NCBI GenBank assembly: GCA_018223185.1
Contig: JAAEYW010000006.1
Span: 1-64,000, forward strand
Length of the DNA: 64,000 bases
Source of the DNA: Oceanospirillales bacterium
GTDB lineage: Bacteria > Pseudomonadota > Gammaproteobacteria > Pseudomonadales > Balneatricaceae
Direction of reading: 5' to 3'
In this document: one piece after another, positions 1 to 7,571 of the stretch
How the letters are laid out: each line of letters opens with the position of its first letter
How positions within the stretch are numbered: the stretch's first letter is position 1
Translations under genes and position numbers: made by a program
The notes under the pieces: generated by a model
Database searches by the model: none
What the model was told of the DNA's origin: nothing
The model's input: the letters and a program-made list of their open reading frames with translations, nothing else

Positions 1-58
1 TCCGCTGAAATCAGCGAATTAAGCAAAACTTGGGCACTTAATCGCACCTTCCCTAGCG

Positions 59-559
59 ATGACCGATATGCTAACGGGGCTTTACAATCGTCATAAAGTC
101 AATGAGGTTTTAGAAGAGCAGTTAGACCTAGCCTTGCGTTACAATAACTCATTTGCAGTGATGCTACTGGATATCGATCATTTCAAAGAAGTAAATGACA
201 CTTATGGTCATAATGTGGGTGATGCAACACTGGTGGAGTTTTCTGAGATTCTTTCCGTGCGCACACGCAAGAGCGATGTTGTTGGTCGTTGGGGCGGAGA
301 GGAATTTCTGATAATTGTCCCTCAGGCCGACAAGGTTGATCTTGTGAAGATGGCAGAATCTCTGAGAGAAAGCATCGTCACGCATACATTTAGTTCAGTT
401 GGAAAGGTGACTGCCAGTATAGGGTTGGCTATACATCGTAATGATGAGAGCATCAGCAAGCTCGTATACCGAGTGGATTCGGCTCTTTATCAATCAAAAC
501 AAAACGGTCGAAATCAGGTTAGTGTTGCTGACTTGTCAGAGTATGTGCCATTAAGTTAG
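59..559 (+). CDS. GGDEF-domain diguanylate cyclase fragment (5' end probably frameshifted)
   Basis: This is the catalytic domain of a diguanylate cyclase, which makes the second messenger c-di-GMP from GTP. Translation from this ATG starts at the typical domain beginning (TDMLTGLYNRHK). The metal site is in LLDIDHFK (residues 36-43) and the active loop is GGEEF (79-83). An RxxD inhibitory site (RKSD, 70-73) lies five residues before the loop, so product feedback is expected. No sensory domain is attached in this frame, because a stop lies at 20-22. Frame 1 upstream, however, is open from base 1 and reads AEISELSKT, the kind of helix that normally precedes a GGDEF domain. The gene therefore looks like the 3' part of a longer protein broken by one extra base between about 23 and 58, or by a sequence error. 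Confidence 0.8.
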   Translation: MTDMLTGLYNRHKVNEVLEEQLDLALRYNNSFAVMLLDIDHFKEVNDTYGHNVGDATLVEFSEILSVRTRKSDVVGRWGGEEFLIIVPQADKVDLVKMAESLRESIVTHTFSSVGKVTASIGLAIHRNDESISKLVYRVDSALYQSKQNGRNQVSVADLSEYVPLS

Positions 560-967
560 TTATATGAAGGGCCGTAAAGGGTCGCGGTGTTGAATCGCCC
601 GCCTTTCTTTTTAATTCCTGTATTCACTGCTTTCTTATGAAGCAGGGGGATTGACTGTGGCCGGACAGCCTGCCCCAGAATGTATTCTGTGGTGGCCTGA
701 TACCGAGGTAAAGGTGCCAATAGTCGGCGCCTTTCCTAAGCATCATGTTTAGACTGGAGAAGCTGGTGTGCGAACGGAATATCCAGATCTCCTCTTTCAT
801 GGAAGGCCAGACAGGCCGTTTAAATGTAACAGAACATAAGGTTGCGATAGTAGATAAGGGAGAGGATGGTTTCTTATTCAGCATGCTTGCTGGTCCCGAT
901 ATGCGGGGCTTTCCAGATTGTCTTCGTTTTAATTCCAATAGTCTTCGTTTTAATTCCTTAAATCTAA
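560..967. other. spacer without a recognisable gene
   Basis: About 400 bases separate the GGDEF gene from the 3' end of the convergent flavoprotein gene. Open frames of about 100-130 codons exist on both strands, but none shows a recognisable motif, a good ribosome site or family resemblance. The only structure seen is a 17-base direct repeat near the right end and a related TTTTTAATTCC string near 608. It may be decayed sequence. Confidence 0.5.
920..957. repeat. 17-bp tandem direct repeat, two copies
   Basis: GTCTTCGTTTTAATTCC occurs at 920-936 and again at 941-957, with a four-base spacer, just downstream of the flavoprotein stop codon. A shorter relative (CTTTTTAATTCC) lies near 607. Two copies are too few for a CRISPR or an iteron array. 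The function is unknown. Confidence 0.6.
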
Positions 968-2146
968 CTAAACCGCCTGCCCTGCCGCCACCCCGGAGGC
1001 CCATGCCCACTGGAAGTTGTGGCCACCTAAATGTCCGGTGACATCAAGACATTCGCCAATGAAATAGAGCCCGGGAACCGCTTTGGCTTCCATGGTTTTC
1101 TGATTGATCTCATCGGTATCGATCCCGCCCAGAGTCACTTCGGCAGTACGGTATCCTTCAGTGCCAGACGGTTTTACTTTCCAGCAATGAAACGCCGAAT
1201 CAATCGCTTCCAGCTGCTTGTTCGAAAAATTTCCCATCGTACCGGTGAGCTCAAATCTGGCACAGAGTATCTGTGCCATTCGTTTGCTCATCTGCTGCGC
1301 CATGATGGTGGTAATCTCAGCCTTAGGCCGGGTCTCACGCTGCTCTTTGAGCCACTCAAGCAGATCAACGTCGGGAAACAGATCGATCTCGACCTCAGTA
1401 CCTGGCTGCCAGTAGTTAGAGATTTGCAAAATTGCCGGCCCGCTGAGACCCCGATGGGTAAACAGCATCATCTCGACAAAGCTGGTTTTACCAATAGATG
1501 CCCTCACACGGTGAGATACACCCGAGAGCTCATTGAGCGCTTCTTTGTCTTTGGGCTGCAAGGTAAAAGGCACCAGTGCTGCGGCCCGCGGCAAGACATT
1601 CAGATCAAACTGCTCAGCGATATCGTAAGCAAAACTGGTCGCTCCACCGTTAGGAATAGACAGACCGCCGGTGGCGATAACGACTGATTTTGCGGCGATA
1701 TTACCTGAAGTGGTTTGCAGCTGAAAACCGCCGCCACCCTGCTGTACTTTATGCACCTGAATTTCCGTTCTGATCTCCACACCCGCCCAGTCACATTCAG
1801 TCAGCAAAACCTGCAGCATATCTTTACTGGATTCGTTACAAAACAGCTGACCCAGTGTCTTTTCATGATATTCAACACCATGGCGGTCAACCAGATCGAT
1901 AAAATTCTGGGCGTTGTAGCGGCTTAACGCAGATTTACAGAAATGGGGATTTTCTGAGATAAAGTTAGCGGGTGAGTTATGAATATTGGTGAAATTACAA
2001 CGCCCTCCGCCTGACATCAGGATTTTCCGGCCAATTCTGGCTGTATGCTCAAGCACCAGAACCGACCGGCCCCGGTAGCCTGCTGTAGCAGCACACATCA
2101 GACCGGAAGCTCCGGCACCTATTATCACCACATCAACCTGTTGCAA
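968..2146 (-). CDS. BaiN/YhiN-family NAD(P)/FAD-dependent oxidoreductase
   Basis: This is a flavoprotein of the HI0933/YhiN/BaiN family, whose cellular substrate is generally unassigned. The N-terminus has the FAD-binding Rossmann motif GAGASG (residues 11-16) and, soon after, the family hallmark SGGGRCNFTN. The C-terminus has GLYFIGECLDVTGHLGGHNFQ, the second FAD-binding signature of this family. The length (392 aa) is normal. No ATG or GTG is placed correctly for the Rossmann strand: the start appears to be TTG (TTG-CAA-CAG-GTT), with AGGA about ten bases upstream. It is a single-gene unit that converges with the preceding GGDEF gene. Confidence 0.9.
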   Translation of the reverse strand: MQQVDVVIIGAGASGLMCAATAGYRGRSVLVLEHTARIGRKILMSGGGRCNFTNIHNSPANFISENPHFCKSALSRYNAQNFIDLVDRHGVEYHEKTLGQLFCNESSKDMLQVLLTECDWAGVEIRTEIQVHKVQQGGGGFQLQTTSGNIAAKSVVIATGGLSIPNGGATSFAYDIAEQFDLNVLPRAAALVPFTLQPKDKEALNELSGVSHRVRASIGKTSFVEMMLFTHRGLSGPAILQISNYWQPGTEVEIDLFPDVDLLEWLKEQRETRPKAEITTIMAQQMSKRMAQILCARFELTGTMGNFSNKQLEAIDSAFHCWKVKPSGTEGYRTAEVTLGGIDTDEINQKTMEAKAVPGLYFIGECLDVTGHLGGHNFQWAWASGVAAGQAV

Positions 2147-2210
2147 GGTAAACTATTCCTGCTAGAAAAAAGAACCGCATTGTACCCAGACAGGAAAGCT
2201 CTAGCGAGTA

Positions 2211-2459
2211 CTATTGGCCCTTTTTGTGGCTACCGTCACAGAGAGGAGGTGTGCCTGTTTGTTTACAACAGCAGAGCAATACTGTTTCACTTTTGCGGGC
2301 GATAAACACCACCGGATCAAGCCCGGTACCCTGGTGAGAACCATCACAAAAAGGTTGATTAGCAGAACGACCACAGGCGCACCAGCAATAGGTTTCTCCC
2401 TCTTTCAGATCAACCCTGGCAGGGGAATTACCGGCACGATGAACATCAGCATGAGTCAT
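2211..2459 (-). CDS. CDGSH iron-sulfur domain protein
   Basis: This small protein (82 aa) carries two CDGSH-type [2Fe-2S] motifs: C-x-C-x(8)-CDGSH in the first half (CWCACGRSANQPFCDGSH) and C-x-C-x(8)-CDGSH in the second (CCCKQTGTPPLCDGSH). Each uses three Cys and one His to bind a cluster. Such tandem bacterial proteins are mitoNEET relatives thought to handle electrons or clusters; the partner is unknown. I place the start at ATG 2459, which has GGAG eight bases upstream. A longer GTG frame (2501) has no ribosome site. It lies downstream of, and on the same strand as, the RbgA pair. Confidence 0.88.
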   Translation of the reverse strand: MTHADVHRAGNSPARVDLKEGETYCWCACGRSANQPFCDGSHQGTGLDPVVFIARKSETVLLCCCKQTGTPPLCDGSHKKGQ

Positions 2460-2549
2460 AGTCTGATCTCCGTTTACCGCCTGCAGTTTATCTGCAGGCA
2501 CCAGTAAACGTAGATGAGGCTTTAGCGGAGATCAAACTCCTGACGGAAT

Positions 2550-2825
2550 TTATTTCTCCTCAGCTGCGGCTTTACGTGCCTCTTCTGCGCGCTTTATCCG
2601 ACGAATTTTATCAGCCAGAGGCGTGTTACGCTGCTGATCATCAGTCCCTGCAGACTGTTCAGCTTCGCGCGCTTTTTCATACACCGACTTGTGTTTTTTC
2701 TTCTGCTCCTGATTGCGACGCTTGCGGCTCTCATAGCTATCGGGATCAGCCAGTTTCTCGCTACGACGCGGCACATCCAGAAAAATGGGTTTTGGCGTGG
2801 TGCGTTTTTTCTTAATACGTGTCAT
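2550..2825 (-). CDS. small basic charged protein coupled to rbgA
   Basis: I do not recognise this 91-residue protein. It is rich in Lys, Arg, Glu and Gln (for example TRIKKKR at the start and RKRRNQEQKKKHKS in the middle), has no hydrophobic segment, and the C-terminal half looks helical and coiled-coil prone. The ATG at 2825 begins one base after the RbgA stop codon, and an AAGG site sits within the end of rbgA, so the two are translationally coupled. That link and the charge suggest an RNA- or ribosome-associated role, which is inference only. It resembles the general composition of GTPase-activator YihI but I see no specific match. Confidence 0.7.
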   Translation of the reverse strand: MTRIKKKRTTPKPIFLDVPRRSEKLADPDSYESRKRRNQEQKKKHKSVYEKAREAEQSAGTDDQQRNTPLADKIRRIKRAEEARKAAAEEK

Positions 2826-2826
2826 T

Positions 2827-3783
2827 TCAATTACCTTTATTTCGGTGAGCCGAGCGTTCACTCTGTGACTCTGCTTCTAACCGTTCCTGTTCTTCTCTTT
2901 CCAGCTGGAGGCGTTCTGCTTCAAGCCTTTGCTGCTCCCACTTATCCAGCCATTCGCTTACAGATTCGTAGGTTATCTGGCCAAGCTGACCACCGCGCAA
3001 CTCATTGAGCAGGATCTCTGATGCTTTGTGCATGTCGATAACGCCGCCGGGCCTCAACCCTCCCCGCTTGCGTCCGATTGCTTCAAGCAGCAGATCTCCG
3101 CGCTCGGGTAACTGCTTGAGTTTATAACGGTCCAGCAACAGTTGCGGATAGTCCCTGAGCAAAAATTCAGCGGCGTAAAGCGCAACGTCTTCAAACTCTA
3201 TCGCGGTATTTTTGATAGCGCCACTGGCCGCCAGCCGGTAACCGGAGTCAACATCTTCAATCTTTGGCCAGAGCATACCCGGCGTATCGGACAACGCCAT
3301 ACCGTTGCGCAGCGTAAAACGTTTCTGCCCTTTTGTTACTGCCGGTTCATTACCAACTTTTGCGATTTTCTTCCCCAGCAGCGCATTAATCATAGTGGAC
3401 TTGCCCACATTGGGAATCCCCATAATCATCGCCCGCACCTGACGCCCGTGATTACTCCGTGAAGGCACCAGTTTATTACACAGATCAGGTATCGTGCTGA
3501 TAAGCTTTTTTTGCGAATAATCGATCATCAGCGCCTGAGTGTCAGGCAGGCTATTATAATAATCGACCCACTCCTGAGTACGGGCAGGATCAGCCAGATC
3601 GCTTTTATTGAGCAATTTGATAACCGGCGTCCCTTTGCGCAGCTGTGATACCATTGGATTTTCACTGGACACAGGCAGACGCGCATCAAGAACTTCTATT
3701 ACCACATCGATCTCATCCATGACCTGGGCGATCTCTTTGCGGGCTTTATGCATATGGCCCGGGAACCAGTTAATTGTACTCAT
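2827..3783 (-). CDS. rbgA: ribosome biogenesis GTPase RbgA/YlqF
   Basis: This is a circularly permuted GTPase that in the family acts in large-subunit assembly. The N-terminus INWFPGHMHKARKEI is the classic YlqF start. The G4 motif NKSD comes first, followed by the P-loop GIPNVGKST and the switch DTPG, giving the permuted order G4-G1-G3. The C-terminal third is helical and ends in a Glu/Arg-rich tail. I choose ATG 3783; the GTG two codons upstream is possible. A TATAAT box lies about 28 bases upstream of the start on this strand, but without a convincing -35. It forms an operon with the small basic protein. Confidence 0.92.
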   Translation of the reverse strand: MSTINWFPGHMHKARKEIAQVMDEIDVVIEVLDARLPVSSENPMVSQLRKGTPVIKLLNKSDLADPARTQEWVDYYNSLPDTQALMIDYSQKKLISTIPDLCNKLVPSRSNHGRQVRAMIMGIPNVGKSTMINALLGKKIAKVGNEPAVTKGQKRFTLRNGMALSDTPGMLWPKIEDVDSGYRLAASGAIKNTAIEFEDVALYAAEFLLRDYPQLLLDRYKLKQLPERGDLLLEAIGRKRGGLRPGGVIDMHKASEILLNELRGGQLGQITYESVSEWLDKWEQQRLEAERLQLEREEQERLEAESQSERSAHRNKGN

Positions 3784-3958
3784 AATCACAGTCTGCTAAA
3801 TCAGGGAGCAACATTATACCTGTAGCATAGAAAACAGCGACTTGTTTTACCGTTTATCTCATCATCAGATTACTTGTAATGGTGATAAACACAGCTGACA
3901 ATAGACGCCGCTAATTATATGCTTAAGTCAAAAGCAGTATCGAATGGAAAGAACCTAT

Positions 3959-5182
3959 ATGGAAACCACATCAGATTCACAAGTTCTGATGGCCCGACAG
4001 CCGATCTTTGATCGCACCCAGAGGGTTGTAGCCTATGAACTGCTCTACCGGGATGAGCAGGGCTCAGATAACGGCCTGTTTCGCAATTCAGGCAGCAGCA
4101 GCGAGGTAATCCTCAACTCTTACACCAGTATCTCCGACCAGGGCGAGCTTAAGCGGGTACCCGCGTTTATCAATCTCAGTCGCGACCTGCTGCTGTCTGA
4201 CGATTTTCCAGAGCTACCGCGAAAAAACATTGTCCTGGAAATTCATCAGAACATTAAAGTGGATCGTGAGGTGATCGTCGCGATATACCACCTTGTTAAA
4301 GCTGGCTACCGGATTGCTCTGGATCATTTCACCTATAAAGCACAGTATGAGCCCCTGTTAAAGATGGCTCATATTGTAAAAGTTGATGTTCAGGATATGA
4401 GTTTTGAGGAGGTTGCCGAACAGGTGCGCCTGCTGACCCCTTTCAAAGTCACCCTATTGGCGGAAAAGATCCAGACTGTTGAGATGCTTGAAGAGTGCAA
4501 CAAACTCGGCTTTAAACTGTTTCAGGGGCACTTCCTCAGCAAACCTAAACTGGTTAAAGGCAAAAAAGTTGATCCCAACCAGGCGACGCTGTTTGAACTG
4601 GTACAAGAACTCCAGAATCCCAATACCACGCCAGAACGCCTTGAACATCTTATTATTCGCGATCCGGTACTGACTTATAAACTGCTGCGCATCGTTAACT
4701 CAGCGGCCTACTCTCTGGTGCGTAAGGTTGAATCCCTGACTGAAGCCATAGTCATGCTGGGAATGACACAGATACGAAAGTGGGCCACCCTGATCGCACT
4801 GAACAATCAGAGTGGCAAACCGGAAGAGATCTGTCGCGGCCTGCTGGTTCGGGGGCGTATGTGTGAAGAGATCGCGCTGGCGACTAAACGCAGCAACCCC
4901 GGCAGCTATTTCATGACCGGTATGATGTCTAACCTCCATCTGTTGCTGGATATTGATCGTGAATCGATGCTCAGAGAGGTCCCGCTGAGTGATGAGATCA
5001 AAAATGCGATCCTGCTTAATGAAGGAGAGATGGGCGAAACCCTGATGCATGTCGGCAACTATGAAGCCGGTGACTGGGATCTGCTACCCACCGATTTTGA
5101 TTCTAATCTCTATGAAAGCAGCTATCGCAAAGCGCTCGACTGGAGTAAAGAAGCGATGCAGGCACTCAACGATCTTAACTGA
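3959..5182 (+). CDS. EAL-like/HDOD signalling protein
   Basis: This two-domain regulatory protein is of the YuxH/CdgJ type. The N-terminal ~210 residues are an EAL-like fold starting MARQPIFDRTQRVVAYELLYRD; the catalytic EAL tripeptide is replaced by ELL, and the DDFG loop reads DHFT, so c-di-GMP hydrolysis is unlikely. The C-terminal half is an HDOD domain (RDPVLTYKLLRIVNSAAYSL, then MLGMTQIRKWATL), a non-enzymatic HD relative common in c-di-GMP and motility control. The ATG at 3959 has GGAAAG seven bases upstream; an ATG 15 bases earlier lacks a site. It is followed by its own strong terminator. Confidence 0.9.
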   Translation: METTSDSQVLMARQPIFDRTQRVVAYELLYRDEQGSDNGLFRNSGSSSEVILNSYTSISDQGELKRVPAFINLSRDLLLSDDFPELPRKNIVLEIHQNIKVDREVIVAIYHLVKAGYRIALDHFTYKAQYEPLLKMAHIVKVDVQDMSFEEVAEQVRLLTPFKVTLLAEKIQTVEMLEECNKLGFKLFQGHFLSKPKLVKGKKVDPNQATLFELVQELQNPNTTPERLEHLIIRDPVLTYKLLRIVNSAAYSLVRKVESLTEAIVMLGMTQIRKWATLIALNNQSGKPEEICRGLLVRGRMCEEIALATKRSNPGSYFMTGMMSNLHLLLDIDRESMLREVPLSDEIKNAILLNEGEMGETLMHVGNYEAGDWDLLPTDFDSNLYESSYRKALDWSKEAMQALNDLN

Positions 5183-5213
5183 CAGCCCCCACAATCCCCT
5201 TTTAACGTCAGAT

Positions 5214-5240
5214 ACAGGCCGCATTCGCGGCCTGTTTTTT
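5214..5240 (+). terminator. rho-independent terminator after the EAL/HDOD gene
   Basis: CAGGCCGC (5215-5222) and GCGGCCTG (5227-5234) form a perfect eight-pair stem with the loop ATTC, followed by six T. It lies 30 bases after the stop codon and touches the 3' end of the convergent GST gene. Confidence 0.9.
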
Positions 5241-5871
5241 AAGCCCCGGGCTGCAGATCCGGATGAGCATCAGCAAACGCCCTGACCTTCAAACAGTTTT
5301 CATTAACCCGGACAATATTTGGATAACTGTCGAGATTACAGCTGAACCGGTTGGCATTGAACACCTGGGGAACAAGACAGAGATCAGCCAGCGTCACTGC
5401 ATCACCAAAGCTGTATTCACCTGCGGTTTCGCCAAGCTTCTGTTCCAGGGCATTAAACCCCTGATAAACCCAGTGCCGGTACCACTGACTCTTCTGCTCA
5501 TCGCTGACACCTAATTCAGACACCAGGTAGTTAAGCATGCGCAGATTATTTACCGGATGTATATCACAGGCTACCAGTTGCGACATAGCCCGCACGATGG
5601 CTCTGTCAGCGCTGTTTTGTGGCAACAACGACTGACCGCTACTGCAGGTCTCATCCAGATATTCACAGATCGCCAGTGACTGGGTTAACAGCAACTCGCC
5701 GTCAAGCAACGCTGGAACAAACCCTTGTGGATTTCTCGCCAGATAATCAGCGGAGCGTTGTTCACCCGACAACAAACTAACCGGCACCTGCTGATATTCA
5801 ACGGCTTTAAGGTTAAGTGCGATACGGACACGATAAGCCGCTGAAGAGCGACAATAGTCGTAGAAAATCAT
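5239..5871 (-). CDS. maiA: zeta-class glutathione S-transferase, maleylacetoacetate isomerase type
   Basis: This is a zeta-class GST; the family member MaiA isomerises maleylacetoacetate to fumarylacetoacetate in tyrosine and homogentisate breakdown. The N-terminal thioredoxin-fold domain carries SSAAYRVRIALNLK (residues 8-21), the zeta signature around the catalytic Ser, and NPQGFVPALLDG plus LTQSLAICEYLDE for glutathione binding. The 210-aa length is typical. Homogentisate dioxygenase and fumarylacetoacetase, its usual partners, are not in the window, so the isomerase assignment rests on the motif alone. Other zeta-class activities are possible. Confidence 0.85.
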   Translation of the reverse strand: MIFYDYCRSSAAYRVRIALNLKAVEYQQVPVSLLSGEQRSADYLARNPQGFVPALLDGELLLTQSLAICEYLDETCSSGQSLLPQNSADRAIVRAMSQLVACDIHPVNNLRMLNYLVSELGVSDEQKSQWYRHWVYQGFNALEQKLGETAGEYSFGDAVTLADLCLVPQVFNANRFSCNLDSYPNIVRVNENCLKVRAFADAHPDLQPGA

Positions 5872-5985
5872 ATTTAAATCTCAACTTTAATGATATATTT
5901 CAATAGCTTAAAACATAAAAAGACTATTTATTATTAACAAATCCGGGCGTGCCTCGTTTGCTATAGAAGTGCTGCGACCGCTCTG

Positions 5986-6897
5986 CTAATTAAGTTCCTG
6001 CTGAAGATTCTCATCCAGCCAGCCCTTAAAAAACTCAATAAACAGACTCACCTTAGGGGGAATATATTTACGTTCGGGATAGATCGCATACAGACTGAGC
6101 CGCTCAGCCTGATACTCAGGCAACAATAACTCCAACTGCCCCTCCTCAACCAATTTTCCGATCACGAAGGAAGCAAGGTTAGCGACCCCCCGATGAGCCA
6201 GCACAGCCTGCAACACCAGAAGACTGTTATTAGCTTTGAGATCTCCGCTGACCTGAATCGTCTGACTTCCCTCAGCATTTGTAAGGGTCCAGGCATTGGT
6301 ATTACTTGCCAGCATAAACACCAGGCAGTTATGTTGTTTTAAGGCATCGGGCGTCTGTGGATGGCCATACTGCGCAAGATAAGCTGGGGTGGCGCAGAGG
6401 AACAAGGGAACCGACGCAATCTCCCGGGCGATCAGACTGGAATCAGGCAGTGTCGGATGGGTGATTCTTAATGCCAGATCAAAACCATCTTTAAGCAGTT
6501 CATCATCACTGTCATCCAGAGCGACTTCCAGCTGAACATCCGGATACGCAGCCATAAACTCAGGTATCGCTCTGGAAAGCAACTGCTGTCCAAAGGTCAT
6601 GTTAGCGTTGATCTTCAGCACCCCTCTGGGTTTACCCTGTAACTGGGAAACCAGATTTTCTGCTTCATCCACTTTTGAAAGAATAGCATGACATTTTTCA
6701 TGGTAGGCCGCACCGACTTCGGTAACACTGAGGCGCCGGGTCGTACGCTGTAGAAGTCGCGCACCTACATGCTGTTCCAGATGTGCAATCTGTTTGCTCA
6801 CTGATGAACTGGACACCCCCAGCTCAGAAGCTGCCAGGGAGAAACTCTTAAGATCGACGACCCTGACAAAGACACCCATTGCCGACAATACATCCAT
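5986..6897 (-). CDS. LysR-family transcriptional regulator (CrgA/AaeR-like group)
   Basis: This regulator has an N-terminal winged helix-turn-helix (residues 1-60, SFSLAASELGVSSSSVSKQIAHLEQHVG) and a periplasmic-binding-like effector domain. The ending LYAIYPERKYIPPKVSLFIEF is typical of the large LysR subgroup that often controls a neighbouring oxidoreductase or GST gene. It has a good ribosome site (AAGGAG, nine bases). It lies upstream of maiA on the same strand, with about 115 bases between. The effector cannot be read from sequence. Confidence 0.92.
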   Translation of the reverse strand: MDVLSAMGVFVRVVDLKSFSLAASELGVSSSSVSKQIAHLEQHVGARLLQRTTRRLSVTEVGAAYHEKCHAILSKVDEAENLVSQLQGKPRGVLKINANMTFGQQLLSRAIPEFMAAYPDVQLEVALDDSDDELLKDGFDLALRITHPTLPDSSLIAREIASVPLFLCATPAYLAQYGHPQTPDALKQHNCLVFMLASNTNAWTLTNAEGSQTIQVSGDLKANNSLLVLQAVLAHRGVANLASFVIGKLVEEGQLELLLPEYQAERLSLYAIYPERKYIPPKVSLFIEFFKGWLDENLQQELN

Positions 6898-6990
6898 TCA
6901 CTGCATCTCCTTAATACTCATCATGACCTAACCTAACAGGGCACAACCCAGGACACAACATTAATTCCAAAAAGTGAACAATCAACAGTA

Positions 6991-7021
6991 AAAACAAAAA
7001 AAGCGGCCTTAATAGCCGCTT
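6991..7021 (-). terminator. rho-independent terminator of the TRAP-uspA operon
   Basis: Seven perfect pairs (AAGCGGC at 7001-7007, GCCGCTT at 7015-7021) enclose a seven-base loop. On the minus strand the stem runs into TTTTTGTTTT. It lies about 20 bases after the uspA stop codon. Confidence 0.9.
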
Positions 7022-7041
7022 TTAATCTGAAAAACCAGTGA

Positions 7042-7524
7042 TTATAGTGGTACTATCAGCACCGGCCGCTTCGAATTATGCATCACTTTATTAGCGGTTG
7101 AGCCCAACAGGAACTGACCCATCGCAGAGTGTGTCCGGGTTCCCATCACAATAACATCGGCATCAATCTCATCCGCCACACGAAGAATCGTTTTCCAGGG
7201 AGTTCCTTCCTCCACCCGGGAAGTAACGGAGCCCTCTTCCAGCATCTCATTCTGCTCAAGCTCTGATTCACAAAAAAGTCTGATACGTTCCTCAATTTTA
7301 AACTTGAGGTTTTCCAGACTCTGATCATGCAGCTCGTTTAAAGAATCCTCATTGATCATGTTCTTTATAATACTCTGCGCCGAAGCACTCAGAGGCTCTA
7401 TAACATGAAGGTAAGTTATCTCTGAATGATAATGCCCACACAGGCTCATCGCAGCACGAAATGCAGGCCGTGAACCTTTATCAATATCAGACGCATAAAG
7501 AATCTTTTTTACATCAGGTAGCAT
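7042..7524 (-). CDS. universal stress protein, TRAP-transporter associated
   Basis: This UspA-fold nucleotide-binding protein of about 160 aa contains the core ILYASDIDKGSRPAFRAAM at its N-terminus. Near the C-terminus is the ATP-binding signature VMGTRTHSAMGQFLLGSTA (the G-x2-G-x9-G-S/T type), so it probably binds ATP. It is the last gene of a dctP-dctQ-dctM-uspA operon. The same arrangement occurs in the ectoine transporter TeaABC-TeaD of Halomonas, where the Usp modulates uptake; the analogous role here is inference. The ATG at 7524 has AAGG seven bases upstream. A longer in-frame start lies inside an untypical extension. Confidence 0.9.
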   Translation of the reverse strand: MLPDVKKILYASDIDKGSRPAFRAAMSLCGHYHSEITYLHVIEPLSASAQSIIKNMINEDSLNELHDQSLENLKFKIEERIRLFCESELEQNEMLEEGSVTSRVEEGTPWKTILRVADEIDADVIVMGTRTHSAMGQFLLGSTANKVMHNSKRPVLIVPL

Positions 7525-7571
7525 AGCGGTAACCTTCAAACAGATCTGGCCCCAGGGGGGCCGTAACAATA

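Noticed and set aside
624-1010. 128-codon open frame on the minus strand
   Set aside because: It overlaps the flavoprotein gene in another frame and has no motif; composition looks non-coding.
745-1041. 98-codon open frame on the plus strand
   Set aside because: It overlaps the 3' end of the flavoprotein gene, has no ribosome site and no recognisable motif.
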